A stretch of DNA of 64,000 nt from SCN-70-22 sp046327755 (GCA_046327755.1 JAXLXW010000001.1:922979-986978); one strand, 5' to 3'. Positions 48,332 to 58,738 are shown, counted from the first letter of the stretch. Notes: generated from the sequence alone by a model not told the origin. Numbers and translations are program-made.

Positions 48332-48880
48332 TTGAGCACCTACATTGCTCTCCTTCGCGGCATCAACGTCGGCAAGGCCAAGCGGGTGCCGATGGCTCAG
48401 CTGCGCGAACTGCTCACCGGGCTTGGCTACGACGCTGTGGAGACGCTCCTGAACAGCGGGAACGCGGTCTTTCAGGCCAAGAGGGGCTCCGAGTTGTCGC
48501 ACGCCAAGGCGATCTCCGCGGCCATGCAGCAACACTTCGGTTTCGAAGTACCGGTGATTGCCAAGTCCGCGCAGACACTGGGTCACGTGGTGGCCGAGAA
48601 TCCCTTTGTGCACGAGACGGTCGATCACTCGAAGCTCCTGGTGGCCTTCGCGTCCGAGGCGCAGGCGCTCGCTGGCCTGCGGAGCCTCGAGTCGCTGGTC
48701 TCGCCGCCGGAGCGCTTTGCCGTTGGTGGAAGCGCCGCTTTCCTGTACTGCGCGAACGGGATACTCGAGAGCCAGGTTGCCGCCGCCATGCTCGGGAAGG
48801 TGGGGAAGGCGGTGACCACTCGAAACTGGTCGACAACGTTGAAGCTGCATGCCCTGGCTCGAGGGGGCGACGAACGGTAG
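48332..48880 (+). CDS. DUF1697 protein
   Basis: 182 residues from TTG 48332 (read as Met). MSTYIALLRGINVGKAKRVP, MAQLRELLTGLGYDAVETLL, NSGNAVFQA is the conserved start of DUF1697 (LLRGINVGG, NSGN). KVGKAVTTRNWSTTLKLHAL is the conserved end (TRNWxT). Complete. Small cytoplasmic protein of unknown function. Confidence 0.9.
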   Translation: MSTYIALLRGINVGKAKRVPMAQLRELLTGLGYDAVETLLNSGNAVFQAKRGSELSHAKAISAAMQQHFGFEVPVIAKSAQTLGHVVAENPFVHETVDHSKLLVAFASEAQALAGLRSLESLVSPPERFAVGGSAAFLYCANGILESQVAAAMLGKVGKAVTTRNWSTTLKLHALARGGDER

Positions 48881-49054
48881 CGAGAGGCCTGGATGTCGTC
48901 GGCCGCTGCCGCGCCCCCACAAGCGGAGCTCGCACCTGTCGGCGGCCGCGACCGAACATAAGTTTGTGTCGTCTCCCACCAAGCGCCGTCCCACGCCGCC
49001 ATCCCCCGCGGGCTCCTTCCCGACCGGGCGGCGGTGCCGCCCCTCCTCCGAGGC

Positions 49055-51823
49055 ATGACCGAGATCCTCCGACAGCTGCAATCATCGATCGGCACGGCGT
49101 ACACGATCGAACGAGAGCTGGGCGGCGGAGGGATGTCGCGGGTCTTCCTGGCCACAGAGACGGCGCTCGGCAGGCGCGTCGTGATCAAGGTGCTGACGCC
49201 GGAGCTGGCGCAGGGGTTGTCGGCGGAGCGCTTCGCGCGGGAGATCAAGCTCGCCGCCGCGCTGCAGGAGCCGCACATCGTCCCGGTGCTGTCGGCGGGC
49301 GATGCGAACGGGCTCCCCTACTACACGATGCCGTACGTAGAGGGGGAGTCGCTGCGGGCGCGGCTGCAACGCGGCGCGGTCCCCACCGCCGACGCGCTCG
49401 GCATCCTCCGCGACGTGGCGCTCGCGCTCGAGTACGCGCACGCGCGCGGCATCGTGCACCGCGACGTCAAGCCGGAGAATGTCCTGCTGAGCGGGCGCAC
49501 CGCGGTCGTCGCCGACTTCGGGATCGCCAAGGCGGTGAGTGCCGCGCGGACGCACACCCCCGACACCCCCAGCGGGACGCTGACGTCGATCGGGCAGTCG
49601 TTAGGGACGCCGGCGTACATGGCGCCGGAGCAGGCGACGGGCGATCCGGTGGATCATCGCGCCGACCTGTACGCCTGGGGGGTGATGGCGTACGAGCTGC
49701 TGGCCGGGCGGCACCCGTTCGCGCACAAGACGAACGCGGCGCAGCTGATGGCGGCGCAGGTGCTGGAGAAGCCGGCGCCGCTGGGCGACGTGGCGCCGGG
49801 GCTCGCCGCGGAGGTGGCGGCGCTGGTGACGCGGTGCCTGGAGAAGGAGGCCGACGACCGGCCGGCAGGAGCGACGGCGGTCGTGCACGGGCTCGATGCG
49901 GTGTCGGCGACGGCGGGGCGTGTGAGCAGCGCCAGCGGTCCCAGCGGCGCACGCGGCGCACGCGGCGCGAGCGCTTCAACGGTCTCGACGTCCACGACGA
50001 ACGCCTCGACGGCACCGGGGGCGACCGAGATGTCCGTCCCTCCCGCGCCTCGCGCGAACCTCGCGCTGCCGATCGCGTTAGGCGTGGTTGCCGTCGCCGT
50101 GGCGACAGTCTTCTTCATCGTTCGGAAGCCGGGCGCGACGACCGACAGGGCGCCTGTATCGGCCACGGTCGCCGACACCGCGTCGCGCGGCATCGCCGTC
50201 CTTCCCTTCGAGAACCTGGGCGACTCCAGCGACGCCTACTTCGCCGATGGGATGACCGACGCGGTGCGAGGAAAGCTCACCGCGCTGCGCGGCCTTCGGG
50301 TAATCGCGCGCGGGAGCTCCAACCAGTACCGCGCGACGACCAAGCCCCCCGCGACGATCGCCAAGGAGCTCGGCGTGCGCTACCTCCTCACGGGGACGGT
50401 GCGCTTTGCCGGGACGGCGGGCGCGAAGCGCGTGCTGGTGAGTCCCGAATTGGTCCAGGTGGGCGGCGACGGGCAGCCGCAGAGTGTCTGGCAGCAGCCG
50501 TTCGATGACGAGGTGAAGGACGTCTTCACGGTGCAGGGGACGATTGCCGGAAGGGTGGCGGAGGCGATGCAGGTGGCGTTAGGCGGCGACGAGCGCGCGC
50601 GCCTGAGCGCTGCGCCAACGCGCGATCCCGTCGCCTACGAGCTCTTCCTGCGCGGACAGGCCGCGTGGAACGACGGGAACCTCCTTGACGCCGCGTCGGT
50701 CCGCCGGGCGCTGGGGTACTTTCAGCAGGCGGTTCGCCGGGACAGCACCATGGCCGAGGCATGGCTGATGGTTGCGCGGACGAGCGGTCAGCTCGTCGGC
50801 GGCGCCACGTTGTCGGGGCGGGACGCGGTCCCGATCCTCCGGAACGCCGTCGAGCACGCGGTCGCCCTCGAGCCGAATGGTCGGGTGGGACACGCAGCGC
50901 GCTCGCTGCTCCTCGACAACATCGAGTTCGACATCGCGGGCGCGGCACGCGAGACCGAGTTGGCGCTGGCGGCGGCGCCCGGCGACATGTGGCTGCGGCG
51001 GCGACTCGCCGGGGAGAAGGGGGCGCTCGGGCGGGTCGAGGAAGCCCTCCGGGAGCAGCGGGCCATCGCCGCCGCCGATCCCCGCTCGCCTGCCCCCTGG
51101 TCCAACCTGGCCGGCTCGCTCTTGCAGCTGCGCCGCTATGAGGAGGCGCGTACCGCCATCGACCGGGCGATCGCGCTCGACCCGCTCTCGCTCGATCAGT
51201 ACCAGACGCGGATCCAGACGGAGCTTGGGGAGGGCGACCTCGCGGCGGCGCAGCGCGTCTATGCCGGGGCGCGGCAATCGGTACCCGCCGCCGCGTTAGG
51301 CGCCTACGTCTCCATGTTCAACGACCTCGGGTGGGTGATCCCGCGGGCGGAATGGCCGATGATCCTGTCGCTGGGACAGGAGTCGTTCGACAACGACCGC
51401 GGTTCGTGGGCGCTGGTGCGGGCGCAGCTGTATTACTGGCAGGGAGACCTCGCGCGGGCGAAGATCTGGGGGGACAGCGCGGCGCATGCCTTCCGGGAGA
51501 CCATCCGCCAGGCACCAAACAACGGACAGCTGTACGGACTGCTCGGGCTCTCGCTGGCGTACGCCGAACAAGACACTGAGGCGATGGCGAAAGCGGAGGA
51601 GGGCGTGCGACGCGGCGATCCCTCCCCGATTCTTGCCGCGTACATCCGATACCTGGAGGCGCGTACGGCGCTGCTCGCCGGGAAACGGGGACAGGCGATG
51701 GACGCGCTCGAGGTGATCCTCGCCCGGCCGTATCCGATCTCGAGGGCCTGGCTGCGCATCGACCCCACGTGGCAACCGCTCAAGGGCGATCCGCGCTTCG
51801 AGAAGCTGACGGCGGCGTCCTAG
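49055..51823 (+). CDS. membrane Ser/Thr kinase with TPR-type sensor tail
   Basis: 922 residues from ATG 49055. Kinase domain about 12-275: ELGGGGMSRVFLAT glycine loop, VVIKVL with the Lys, GIVHRDVKPENVLL catalytic loop, ADFGIAK, LGTPAYMAPEQ. A membrane segment follows an Ala/Ser-rich linker (LALPIALGVVAVAVATVFFI). Outside, FLPFENLGDSSDAYFADGMT-like FlgO/TolB-N region (AVLPFENLGDSSDAYFADGM), then about six TPR-like helical repeats (EAWLMVARTSGQLVGGAT, PWSNLAGSLLQLRRYEEART). Phosphorylates proteins in response to periplasmic cues. TTA codons occur only in CGTTAGG contexts here. Confidence 0.92.
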   Translation: MTEILRQLQSSIGTAYTIERELGGGGMSRVFLATETALGRRVVIKVLTPELAQGLSAERFAREIKLAAALQEPHIVPVLSAGDANGLPYYTMPYVEGESLRARLQRGAVPTADALGILRDVALALEYAHARGIVHRDVKPENVLLSGRTAVVADFGIAKAVSAARTHTPDTPSGTLTSIGQSLGTPAYMAPEQATGDPVDHRADLYAWGVMAYELLAGRHPFAHKTNAAQLMAAQVLEKPAPLGDVAPGLAAEVAALVTRCLEKEADDRPAGATAVVHGLDAVSATAGRVSSASGPSGARGARGASASTVSTSTTNASTAPGATEMSVPPAPRANLALPIALGVVAVAVATVFFIVRKPGATTDRAPVSATVADTASRGIAVLPFENLGDSSDAYFADGMTDAVRGKLTALRGLRVIARGSSNQYRATTKPPATIAKELGVRYLLTGTVRFAGTAGAKRVLVSPELVQVGGDGQPQSVWQQPFDDEVKDVFTVQGTIAGRVAEAMQVALGGDERARLSAAPTRDPVAYELFLRGQAAWNDGNLLDAASVRRALGYFQQAVRRDSTMAEAWLMVARTSGQLVGGATLSGRDAVPILRNAVEHAVALEPNGRVGHAARSLLLDNIEFDIAGAARETELALAAAPGDMWLRRRLAGEKGALGRVEEALREQRAIAAADPRSPAPWSNLAGSLLQLRRYEEARTAIDRAIALDPLSLDQYQTRIQTELGEGDLAAAQRVYAGARQSVPAAALGAYVSMFNDLGWVIPRAEWPMILSLGQESFDNDRGSWALVRAQLYYWQGDLARAKIWGDSAAHAFRETIRQAPNNGQLYGLLGLSLAYAEQDTEAMAKAEEGVRRGDPSPILAAYIRYLEARTALLAGKRGQAMDALEVILARPYPISRAWLRIDPTWQPLKGDPRFEKLTAAS

Positions 51824-52175
51824 TCGCATCGTGGATACCCGCGCTGAACTGACGCTGCGCCTTGTGCGCATCGCACAGGAGGCCTTGCAGCCGCACAGCT
51901 CGCTGGTGGACTGGATGCTCTTTCCGCACTATCGGCACGCGCGCTGGACGGACGCGCGGCAGCTGCTGGCGACCGCCGCGAAGCCGGTGCTCGTCGTCCC
52001 GCTGCTCGAACCGGGGTGCCTGTCGTTCTGGAGCGCCCGATACCGCACGGATCCTCGTGCGCCCACCCGGAGGGCACCGGCAGCCGGTGGGGTGGATTTC
52101 AGGGTCGGAGTGAGGGCGCGGGGCGCGACGTTCGCGCCCCGCGCTGCGTGCAACTGGCGGCGGCGTATTCCGCCG
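51824..52175. other. intergenic with a weak open frame
   Basis: 352 bp between the kinase and the convergent glycosidase. A frame from GTG 51831 (VDTRAELTLRLVRIAQEALQ, SLVDWMLFPHYRHARWTDAR) looks coding for about 65 codons, then turns Arg/Pro-rich. It may be a short or broken gene. Nothing else seen. Confidence 0.35.
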
Positions 52176-54980
52176 TCACCGCAACACGAACACCACCGTC
52201 GGATCGAGCGGATAGCGCCCGAACTTCGCCCCATACAGCGCGAGCCCCCCAGGCAGCGCGTCGCTCACTTCCAGGCGAATCACGATCTCGCCGCGCGTCG
52301 CCGACGCCGCCAGTGACTCGGCAGTGAGCGGGATGCGCAGCAGCTCGCCGTACGACCCGGCCTCGGTCAACGTTCCGTCGAAGCGCTGGGCGTTCCAGCT
52401 CAGGATCCCGCGCGAGTCGGCGGGATCGTCGGCCAGCTCGCGACGGGCGGCGACCTCGCCGTTCACCCGCACCGTGACGGCGCTTGGGAACTTGTAGACG
52501 CTCGTCATGGGATAGGCGTTGCTGTTGAGGCTCCGGTCCAGCAAGCCGCCACCGCGCATGTAGTCGCCGTCACCCTTGGCCGTGGAGTCGCGGTCCTTGC
52601 CATTGAGGCGCTTGGCCGATGCTTCCACCAGGAAGGAAGCACTCGCGACGTCCGACGCGCGCACCCCCGCGGGCCAGGCGATGCGGTACTCTACATATCC
52701 GCTGCCGGCGCCGTCGTACTTGGCGTCGCCGAACACGGTCCACTGCTTGCGCGACCAGCGCGCGTCGCGTGGCGAGGCGACGCTCACGCGCGACGCGCGC
52801 ACGCGCCGGCCGTCGGCCAGCGTCCCGCTTTCCGGCGCGCCCTCGACGATGTACGTCGTGAAGTTGTGGTGCAGCACCGCCCCGGCGTCGTCTTCCAACT
52901 GGACGGCCAGCACCGAGACGCCGGGCTCGTTTGGCGCGGTGATGGTGAGCGGCGCCAGCGGCTGCGACATCCAGGGGCGATACGGCACGCGCATGGCATA
53001 ACGACCATACGTGCGGCGCTCGCCAAAGCTGTTCCACCCCGAGAGCTCGGCGCGCAGCGTCAGCGAATCGCCGTGCGCCGTGGTGCCGGAGAGGAAGGAG
53101 GCATAGAGCGGGACGTCGATGCGCGCTCCCGCGCTCACGACATGACTGAGGAGCGAATCACCGACGGCGATGTAGAGCGGGGCGTGCAGGTCGTTGAGCG
53201 TCATCCCCGGGGCGAGCTCACCAAAGCCCGTCTCCTTGGCCGTGCGGTCGAAGCGCACGTAGCCGTTCCACTCGTTGATGACGTCGTGGTGCTCGGTGTA
53301 GAGCCAGCCGGCCACCTTGGGGTGGCGGCGGAAGGCGTCCATTGCGCGGCGGTAGTCCCAGCTCCAATCCACGTCGCCGGTGCTCCCCTTGTAACCCCAC
53401 ACGTTGCCGAACTCGGAGTTGAGCATCGGCTGGGCGCCCTGTTGCCACCCGCGCTCGAAGTGGAAGGGGGAGCCGGTGAAGGTGCTGTCGCTGAGTCGCT
53501 TCACGTACTCCGCCCAGCGCCACCCTGGGAGGTACTCGTGCCATGTATTGAGGTCGGTCTCGGTGTGGCCGGCGCCGCAGCAGATCGAGTTGTCCTCGAT
53601 GAGGCGCGTGGCGTCGAGCGACTTGGCCAGGCGGTAGACGCTCGCCACCTTGCGCTGCGTCTCGTTGGTGTAGCGGTCGTCCTTCCCGACCTTGGTGTGC
53701 AGCCCCCACGTCTCGTTGAACATGACGTAGGAGAAGACGGCGGGGTGGTTGTAGTCGCGATCGAGCATGCCGCGGAGCGCGACCTCGTGCTCGCGGAAGG
53801 CGGCGGAATCCGGCGGGCCCCACCAGTTGGGGACGTCGGCCATGATCAGCACGCCGAGCTTGTCGGCCCAGTAGAGCTTGCGCGGCGACTCGATCTTGAT
53901 GTGCTCGCGCAGCCCGTTGAGCCCGATCTGCCGGGCGAGGAGGATCTCGTTGCGGAGGATGCTGTCCGACGGAAACGTGTAGTAGCCGGTCGGGTGATAG
54001 GCCTGGTCGAGGGCGAGCTGCAGGTAGACGGGGTGCCCGTTGATGGCGACGTAGGGGTGCGGCGTTCCCGGCAGCTGCACGACGGAGACGGTGCGCATGC
54101 CGAAGTACGTCTTCACGCGATCCTCGGCGACGCCGGCGCCGCCGAGGGTCACGGTCACCTCGTGGAGGAACGGATCGTCGAGCGACCAGCGGCGGGCGTC
54201 GGGGAGCGGGACGTCGACGTGGACGGTGGTGGCTCCGCGCGCGACGTTGGCCGTCACGTCGCCCTGCCCGGGGCGGTTGGTGAAGGCGAGGTTCAGCTGC
54301 AACGCGGCGGGCGCGGGCTCGCGCAGGCGGACATCCACGCCGACGCCGGCGAGATCGGCACGCGGCGTGTAGTGCACAGCCTCCAGCGGGTTGCTCCCCC
54401 GCGCCTCGAGGTAGACGGTCTGCCACATCCCGCGCGCCTTTCCGTAGCCCTGCTTCCCCTCGAGCTTGAAGGGGTGATCGGTGTCGTCGACGCGGATCGT
54501 CAGGCGTCGAGCCGTCCCGGCCGCGGCGGGACCCGTGAGTTCAAAGGCGAACGGCGTGTAGCCGCCCTGGTGCGTGCCGAGTCGCTTGCCGTCGAGCCAG
54601 ACGGAGGTACGCCAGTCGGACGCGCCGAAAACGAGGAAGACGCGCTTCCCCTTCCATGCCGCGGGAATCGTGATGGAACGCGAGTACCACCCGATGCTGG
54701 CGCTATCCGGGACGCCCGAAGCCGGCGAGCCCCATGAGAAGGGGACGAGGATCTGGCGCGTCCCGGGGAGCGCGCGCTGCGCCCATCCCTCGCGTTCTCC
54801 GCGGTCGGCGGCGTCGAAGGCGAAACGCCAGCGCCCGTTGAGGTTGATCCACTCGGCGCGCTCGAAGTCGGGGCGCGGATGCTCGGGGAGCGGGATGTCG
54901 GAGGCGCCCGGCTGCTGTGCGGCGAGCGTGCGGCTGGCGAGGAGGAGCGCCGCAGTCAGGAAGCGAAACGTGTGGCGAAT
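52176..54980 (-). CDS. glycoside hydrolase family 2 enzyme, exported
   Basis: About 934 residues. The first ATG in frame is at 54428, but the same frame upstream encodes the sugar-binding N-domain (ERAEWINLNGRWRFAFDAAD, VFLVFGASDWRTSVWLDGKR) and a signal peptide (HTFRFLTAALLLASRTLAAQ). No ATG, GTG or TTG exists ahead of that signal; ATT at 54980 or CTG at 54959 are the only options seen. The TIM barrel holds the acid/base Glu in VMFNETWGLH and the nucleophile Glu in LNSEFGNVWGYKG. GH2 members split beta-galactosides, glucuronides or mannosides. Exported; substrate unknown. Confidence 0.85.
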   Translation of the reverse strand: MRHTFRFLTAALLLASRTLAAQQPGASDIPLPEHPRPDFERAEWINLNGRWRFAFDAADRGEREGWAQRALPGTRQILVPFSWGSPASGVPDSASIGWYSRSITIPAAWKGKRVFLVFGASDWRTSVWLDGKRLGTHQGGYTPFAFELTGPAAAGTARRLTIRVDDTDHPFKLEGKQGYGKARGMWQTVYLEARGSNPLEAVHYTPRADLAGVGVDVRLREPAPAALQLNLAFTNRPGQGDVTANVARGATTVHVDVPLPDARRWSLDDPFLHEVTVTLGGAGVAEDRVKTYFGMRTVSVVQLPGTPHPYVAINGHPVYLQLALDQAYHPTGYYTFPSDSILRNEILLARQIGLNGLREHIKIESPRKLYWADKLGVLIMADVPNWWGPPDSAAFREHEVALRGMLDRDYNHPAVFSYVMFNETWGLHTKVGKDDRYTNETQRKVASVYRLAKSLDATRLIEDNSICCGAGHTETDLNTWHEYLPGWRWAEYVKRLSDSTFTGSPFHFERGWQQGAQPMLNSEFGNVWGYKGSTGDVDWSWDYRRAMDAFRRHPKVAGWLYTEHHDVINEWNGYVRFDRTAKETGFGELAPGMTLNDLHAPLYIAVGDSLLSHVVSAGARIDVPLYASFLSGTTAHGDSLTLRAELSGWNSFGERRTYGRYAMRVPYRPWMSQPLAPLTITAPNEPGVSVLAVQLEDDAGAVLHHNFTTYIVEGAPESGTLADGRRVRASRVSVASPRDARWSRKQWTVFGDAKYDGAGSGYVEYRIAWPAGVRASDVASASFLVEASAKRLNGKDRDSTAKGDGDYMRGGGLLDRSLNSNAYPMTSVYKFPSAVTVRVNGEVAARRELADDPADSRGILSWNAQRFDGTLTEAGSYGELLRIPLTAESLAASATRGEIVIRLEVSDALPGGLALYGAKFGRYPLDPTVVFVLR

Positions 54981-55191
54981 GGGGACGTGCCCTCGGGTGT
55001 GTGGCGAGGTGATGCGATGGGAGCTGAGGGAAGATCGCAGGGGCGCGGGGCGGGCAGAAGGCTTGACGGCTGATGAGCGAAACGCCGGGGGGCGAGGTGG
55101 TGCTCGTCCGCCGTCGGAGCGGTGTATGCCCTACAGACGGTGAGCGTCGCGCGCCGTAGGAATTCAAGGCGGGCGATTCCGGGAGGCCGAC
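54981..55191. other. divergent intergenic region
   Basis: Between the glycosidase and the sigma factor gene. GGGAGGC precedes the sigma factor ATG. No clear operator seen. Confidence 0.35.
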
Positions 55192-55764
55192 ATGGCCGAG
55201 ACGTCGCAGGCTACACGACTGCTGAGGCGCTGGAGTGAGGGGAATGCGGATGCCCGCGACGAGCTGATCCCGCTGGTCTACGACGAGCTGCGACGGCTCG
55301 CGCGCCGACGGCTGCGCGGAGCGCCGGGCGAGCGGTCGCTGAACACCACCGCGCTCGTGCACGAGGCCTATCTTCGGCTGGCCGACGCGCCCCACCTCGC
55401 TCTTCCTGACCGCGCCCGATTCCTGGGGCTCGCGTCGCGCGTCATGCGCAACCTCCTCGTCGACCGCGCACGAGCACGCGCGGCGGCGAAGCGGGGTGGT
55501 GGGCACGCCGCGCTCGAGCTGGACGAGGCGATCTACGTGTCGGATGACGCGCTGGAGGGCGTGTCGGAGCTGGACGCCGCGCTCGATCGCCTTGCGACGC
55601 TGGATCTGCGGCAGAGCCAGATCCTCGAGCAGCGCTACTTCGGAGGGCTGACGCTGGAGGAGACGGCATCGGCGCTGGGAATCTCGCTGGCGACCGTGAA
55701 ACGCGAGCTGCGCTCGGCGCGCGCCTGGCTGGTGCTGGAGTTGCGCGGCGAGCCGGTGGGCTGA
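55192..55764 (+). CDS. ECF-type RNA polymerase sigma factor
   Basis: 190 residues. Region 2: LIPLVYDELRRLARRRLRGA, SLNTTALVHEAYLRLAD, ARFLGLASRVMRNLLVDRAR. Region 4: LATLDLRQSQILEQRYFGGL, TLEETASALGISLATVKREL. This is the ECF group that typically lacks a classical anti-sigma factor and is linked to Ser/Thr kinases, which control it by phosphorylation. The kinase gene follows after 27 bp, so they form one unit. Confidence 0.92.
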   Translation: MAETSQATRLLRRWSEGNADARDELIPLVYDELRRLARRRLRGAPGERSLNTTALVHEAYLRLADAPHLALPDRARFLGLASRVMRNLLVDRARARAAAKRGGGHAALELDEAIYVSDDALEGVSELDAALDRLATLDLRQSQILEQRYFGGLTLEETASALGISLATVKRELRSARAWLVLELRGEPVG

Positions 55765-55791
55765 GCTTCCACCGCCTGGCACGCCCGATCC

Positions 55792-58605
55792 ATGGATGCG
55801 ATCCCTCGCCCGTCCGACGGTGCAGCGCGGTGGACCCGGCTCCGGGCCCTCTTCGACGAGCTGGTGGAGCTCGACGCCACCGAACGCCTGCGACGCCTCG
55901 AGACGTTAGGCGCGTCGGACCCCGACCTGCGGCGCGCCGTGGAGGCGCTCCTCGACGCCGACGCGACTGCGGATGAGCGCCTGGCGTCGCTCGATCCGCT
56001 CGCGCCCGCGCCCGATCCGCTTGGACTGACGGGGCGCACGTTCTCGCACTTCCACGTGCACGAGCCGTTAGGCGCCGGCGGGATGGGCGTGGTGTACCGG
56101 GCGGAGGACACGCTGCTCGGCCGTCCGGTCGCGCTCAAGTTCCTGTTGCCGATGTCGGGAGCCGACGCGCCGGCGAGGATGCGCCTCCTGCATGAAGCGC
56201 GGGCCGCCGCGGCGCTCGATCACGTGAACCTCTGCACGATCCACGAAGTTGGTGAGGACGCACTGGGGCGGATGTTCTTCGCCATGGCGCTCTATCCCGG
56301 CGAGACGCTCAAGGCGCGGATCGAGCGCGAGACTCGGCTTCCGGTCGCCGACGCCGTCTCGATCGCGCGACAAGTGGCGTCAGGGCTGTCGTGTGCGCAT
56401 GCCGCGGGGATCGTGCATCGCGACCTCAAGCCCGCGAACGTGATGCTCCTTCCCGACGGCGCCGTGAAGGTGCTCGATTTCGGGTTGGCCACGGCGCGCG
56501 ACCAGAGCCTGACGACCGGAAGCCTCCACGCCGGAACGCCCGCGTACATGGCACCGGAGCAGGTACTCGGCGAGCCACTCAGCGGCCGCACCGACCTGTG
56601 GGCGCTCGGCGTGCTGCTGTACGAGATGCTCACCGGACGTCGCCCGTTCGACGGAGCGCATGAGATCTCGATCGCAACGGCGATCGTGAATCGCGAACCC
56701 GTCGCGCCGTCCACGCTTCGCCCGGACATGCCGTCCGCCCTCGAGCGCCTCGTGCTCTCGCTCCTCGTCAAGGAGCCCGCGCGACGGGTGGCGAGCGCCG
56801 ACGCCGTGCTCGCGGCGCTCGACGGAGCATCACAGACCGCGCCCGCGCGTGCGCGACGAACGTTCGAGTGGAGCACCTCGCTCGTCGTCGCGGCGAGCGC
56901 CGTGATCGTCATCCTCGCCCTCGGCCTGTCCACGCTGGCATCGCGGCGAGCCGGCACGGGAGCGACGCCGGCGGAGCGTTCGGTGGCCGTGCTGCCGTTC
57001 GACAACCTGAGCCACACGAGCGAGAGCGCAGAACTCGCCGTCGGGCTGCACGATGCGGTGATCACCCAGCTCACCAAGGTGCGGACGCTCCGCCCCATCA
57101 GCCGGCAGTCGGTGCTCGCGTACGCCGGGTCCACGAAGTCGCTCCGACGCATCGGTGAGGAGCTCGACGTCGAGACGGTGCTGCGCGCCAGCGTGCAGCA
57201 GGACGGTCGTCGCGTCCGGGTCACGGCGCAGCTGGTCGATGCCAGGACCGACCGTCACATCTGGGCGGGGCAGCTCGAGCGCGAAGGGACGGACGACCGC
57301 TTCGCGTTGGAGAACGAGATCACGCTGGCGATCGTGGATGCCCTTCGGGCCGAGATCACCGCAGAGGAGCGCGTGCGCCTCACGCGAGCGCCGACGCGCA
57401 ACCCGCAGGCGTACGCGTTCTACACGCGCGGACGAGAGTATCAACTGCGACCACCCGGCCTGGGATCCAACGTCTTCCGTCCTGGTCCCGACGAGATGCG
57501 CGCGGCTGGGCGGCTCTTCCGCCAGGCCGTGGCGCTCGACACCACGTTCGCGCTCGCCTACGCGCGACTGGCGCAGGTGTCGCCCGACCCCGCGGAAGTT
57601 CGCTCGGCAGCTGCAACCGCGTTGCGCCTGCAGCCTCACATTCCCGAGGCCCATGTGGCTATGGGGTGGTATTGGCTCTCGGTTGGCGATGATGCGCGTG
57701 CGCTCGCGGAGATCGCGGTCGCCCGGCGCGGCCTGCCAAACGACGCCGAAGTTCAGGGCGCGGAGGCTGGACTGCTCCGCAAGGTCGGCCGCTGGAATGA
57801 AGCCCTGGAAGGATTCCGTCGCGCCTTTCGCCTCGATCCTCGCCAGCCCGCGACCGCGGTCGCGCTTGCCTTCACGTATGCGAGCCTTCGTCGCTACGAC
57901 GAGGCGGCGCGCACGTGGGATCGTGCGATCGAGCTGGCTCCCGACAACTATCGGTACCTCGTCGAGAAGGGGCGCGTGTACGTGCGCGGGCAGGGGATCA
58001 CCGATAGCCTGGCGTCGGCGCTGCGCAGGATTCCACCGGACTTCGATCCCGCGGGACACACCACGCTCGCACGCGTCGATCTCGAATGGCTGCGCCGGCG
58101 TCCGCGCGAGGCACTGCGCGCCTTCGACACGATGCGGCCGGAGGTGTACACGGGCGACGACTATCTCAACGCCGCGTGGATGCGGATGATGCGCGCGTGG
58201 ATCCACGAGAGGCTGGCAGACACCGCGGCGGCGCGCGTCGAGTACCGCGCGGCGGCGGCGCTGCTCGAGGGAGCAGCGACGCGCGACTCGATGCGCGCGC
58301 GGCTGCACGCGATGCTTGGGATGGCATATGCCGGCCTGGGGCGCAGGTCGGAGGCGATGCATCAAGCACAGCTCGGGATGGCGATGACACCGCCGACGCG
58401 AGATGCACTCTTCGCCCCGCTGATGATGCACCACGCCGCCATCGCCTACATGCACGTAGGCGAAATGGATGCCGCGGTCGACCTGCTCGTGCGCCTATCC
58501 ACGCTGCCCACGTACTTCGGGATGTCGCCGGTTGAGCTCCGCCTCGACCCGCTCTGGGATCCCTTGCGCGGCCACCCTCGATTCCGGAGGCTGGTCGACC
58601 ACTAA
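55792..58605 (+). CDS. membrane Ser/Thr kinase with TPR tail, partner of the sigma factor
   Basis: 937 residues. An N-terminal helical region (about 1-80) is common in kinases beside ECF sigma genes. Kinase: LGAGGMGVVYRAED, VALKFL, GIVHRDLKPANVML, LDFGLA, GTPAYMAPEQ. Membrane helix TSLVVAASAVIVILALGLST at about 360. Outer part: AVLPFDNLSHTSESAELAVG (TolB-N-like), then many TPR-type repeats up to a closing LRLDPLWDPLRGHPRFRRLV. Together with the sigma factor it probably converts an outside signal into transcription. Contains two CGTTAGGC sites. Confidence 0.92.
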   Translation: MDAIPRPSDGAARWTRLRALFDELVELDATERLRRLETLGASDPDLRRAVEALLDADATADERLASLDPLAPAPDPLGLTGRTFSHFHVHEPLGAGGMGVVYRAEDTLLGRPVALKFLLPMSGADAPARMRLLHEARAAAALDHVNLCTIHEVGEDALGRMFFAMALYPGETLKARIERETRLPVADAVSIARQVASGLSCAHAAGIVHRDLKPANVMLLPDGAVKVLDFGLATARDQSLTTGSLHAGTPAYMAPEQVLGEPLSGRTDLWALGVLLYEMLTGRRPFDGAHEISIATAIVNREPVAPSTLRPDMPSALERLVLSLLVKEPARRVASADAVLAALDGASQTAPARARRTFEWSTSLVVAASAVIVILALGLSTLASRRAGTGATPAERSVAVLPFDNLSHTSESAELAVGLHDAVITQLTKVRTLRPISRQSVLAYAGSTKSLRRIGEELDVETVLRASVQQDGRRVRVTAQLVDARTDRHIWAGQLEREGTDDRFALENEITLAIVDALRAEITAEERVRLTRAPTRNPQAYAFYTRGREYQLRPPGLGSNVFRPGPDEMRAAGRLFRQAVALDTTFALAYARLAQVSPDPAEVRSAAATALRLQPHIPEAHVAMGWYWLSVGDDARALAEIAVARRGLPNDAEVQGAEAGLLRKVGRWNEALEGFRRAFRLDPRQPATAVALAFTYASLRRYDEAARTWDRAIELAPDNYRYLVEKGRVYVRGQGITDSLASALRRIPPDFDPAGHTTLARVDLEWLRRRPREALRAFDTMRPEVYTGDDYLNAAWMRMMRAWIHERLADTAAARVEYRAAAALLEGAATRDSMRARLHAMLGMAYAGLGRRSEAMHQAQLGMAMTPPTRDALFAPLMMHHAAIAYMHVGEMDAAVDLLVRLSTLPTYFGMSPVELRLDPLWDPLRGHPRFRRLVDH

Positions 58606-58738
58606 CCACGGCGGGCGCCGCGCGCTGCGGGATCTCGCGGCGGCGTGGGCACTGGTGCGGGTGCCGCGTGGGAGTTGAGCCGCTCACACCGATTCGTGTT
58701 CCACCGGCGCACGGCTCGTCTCGCCTCACGAGCCCGTG

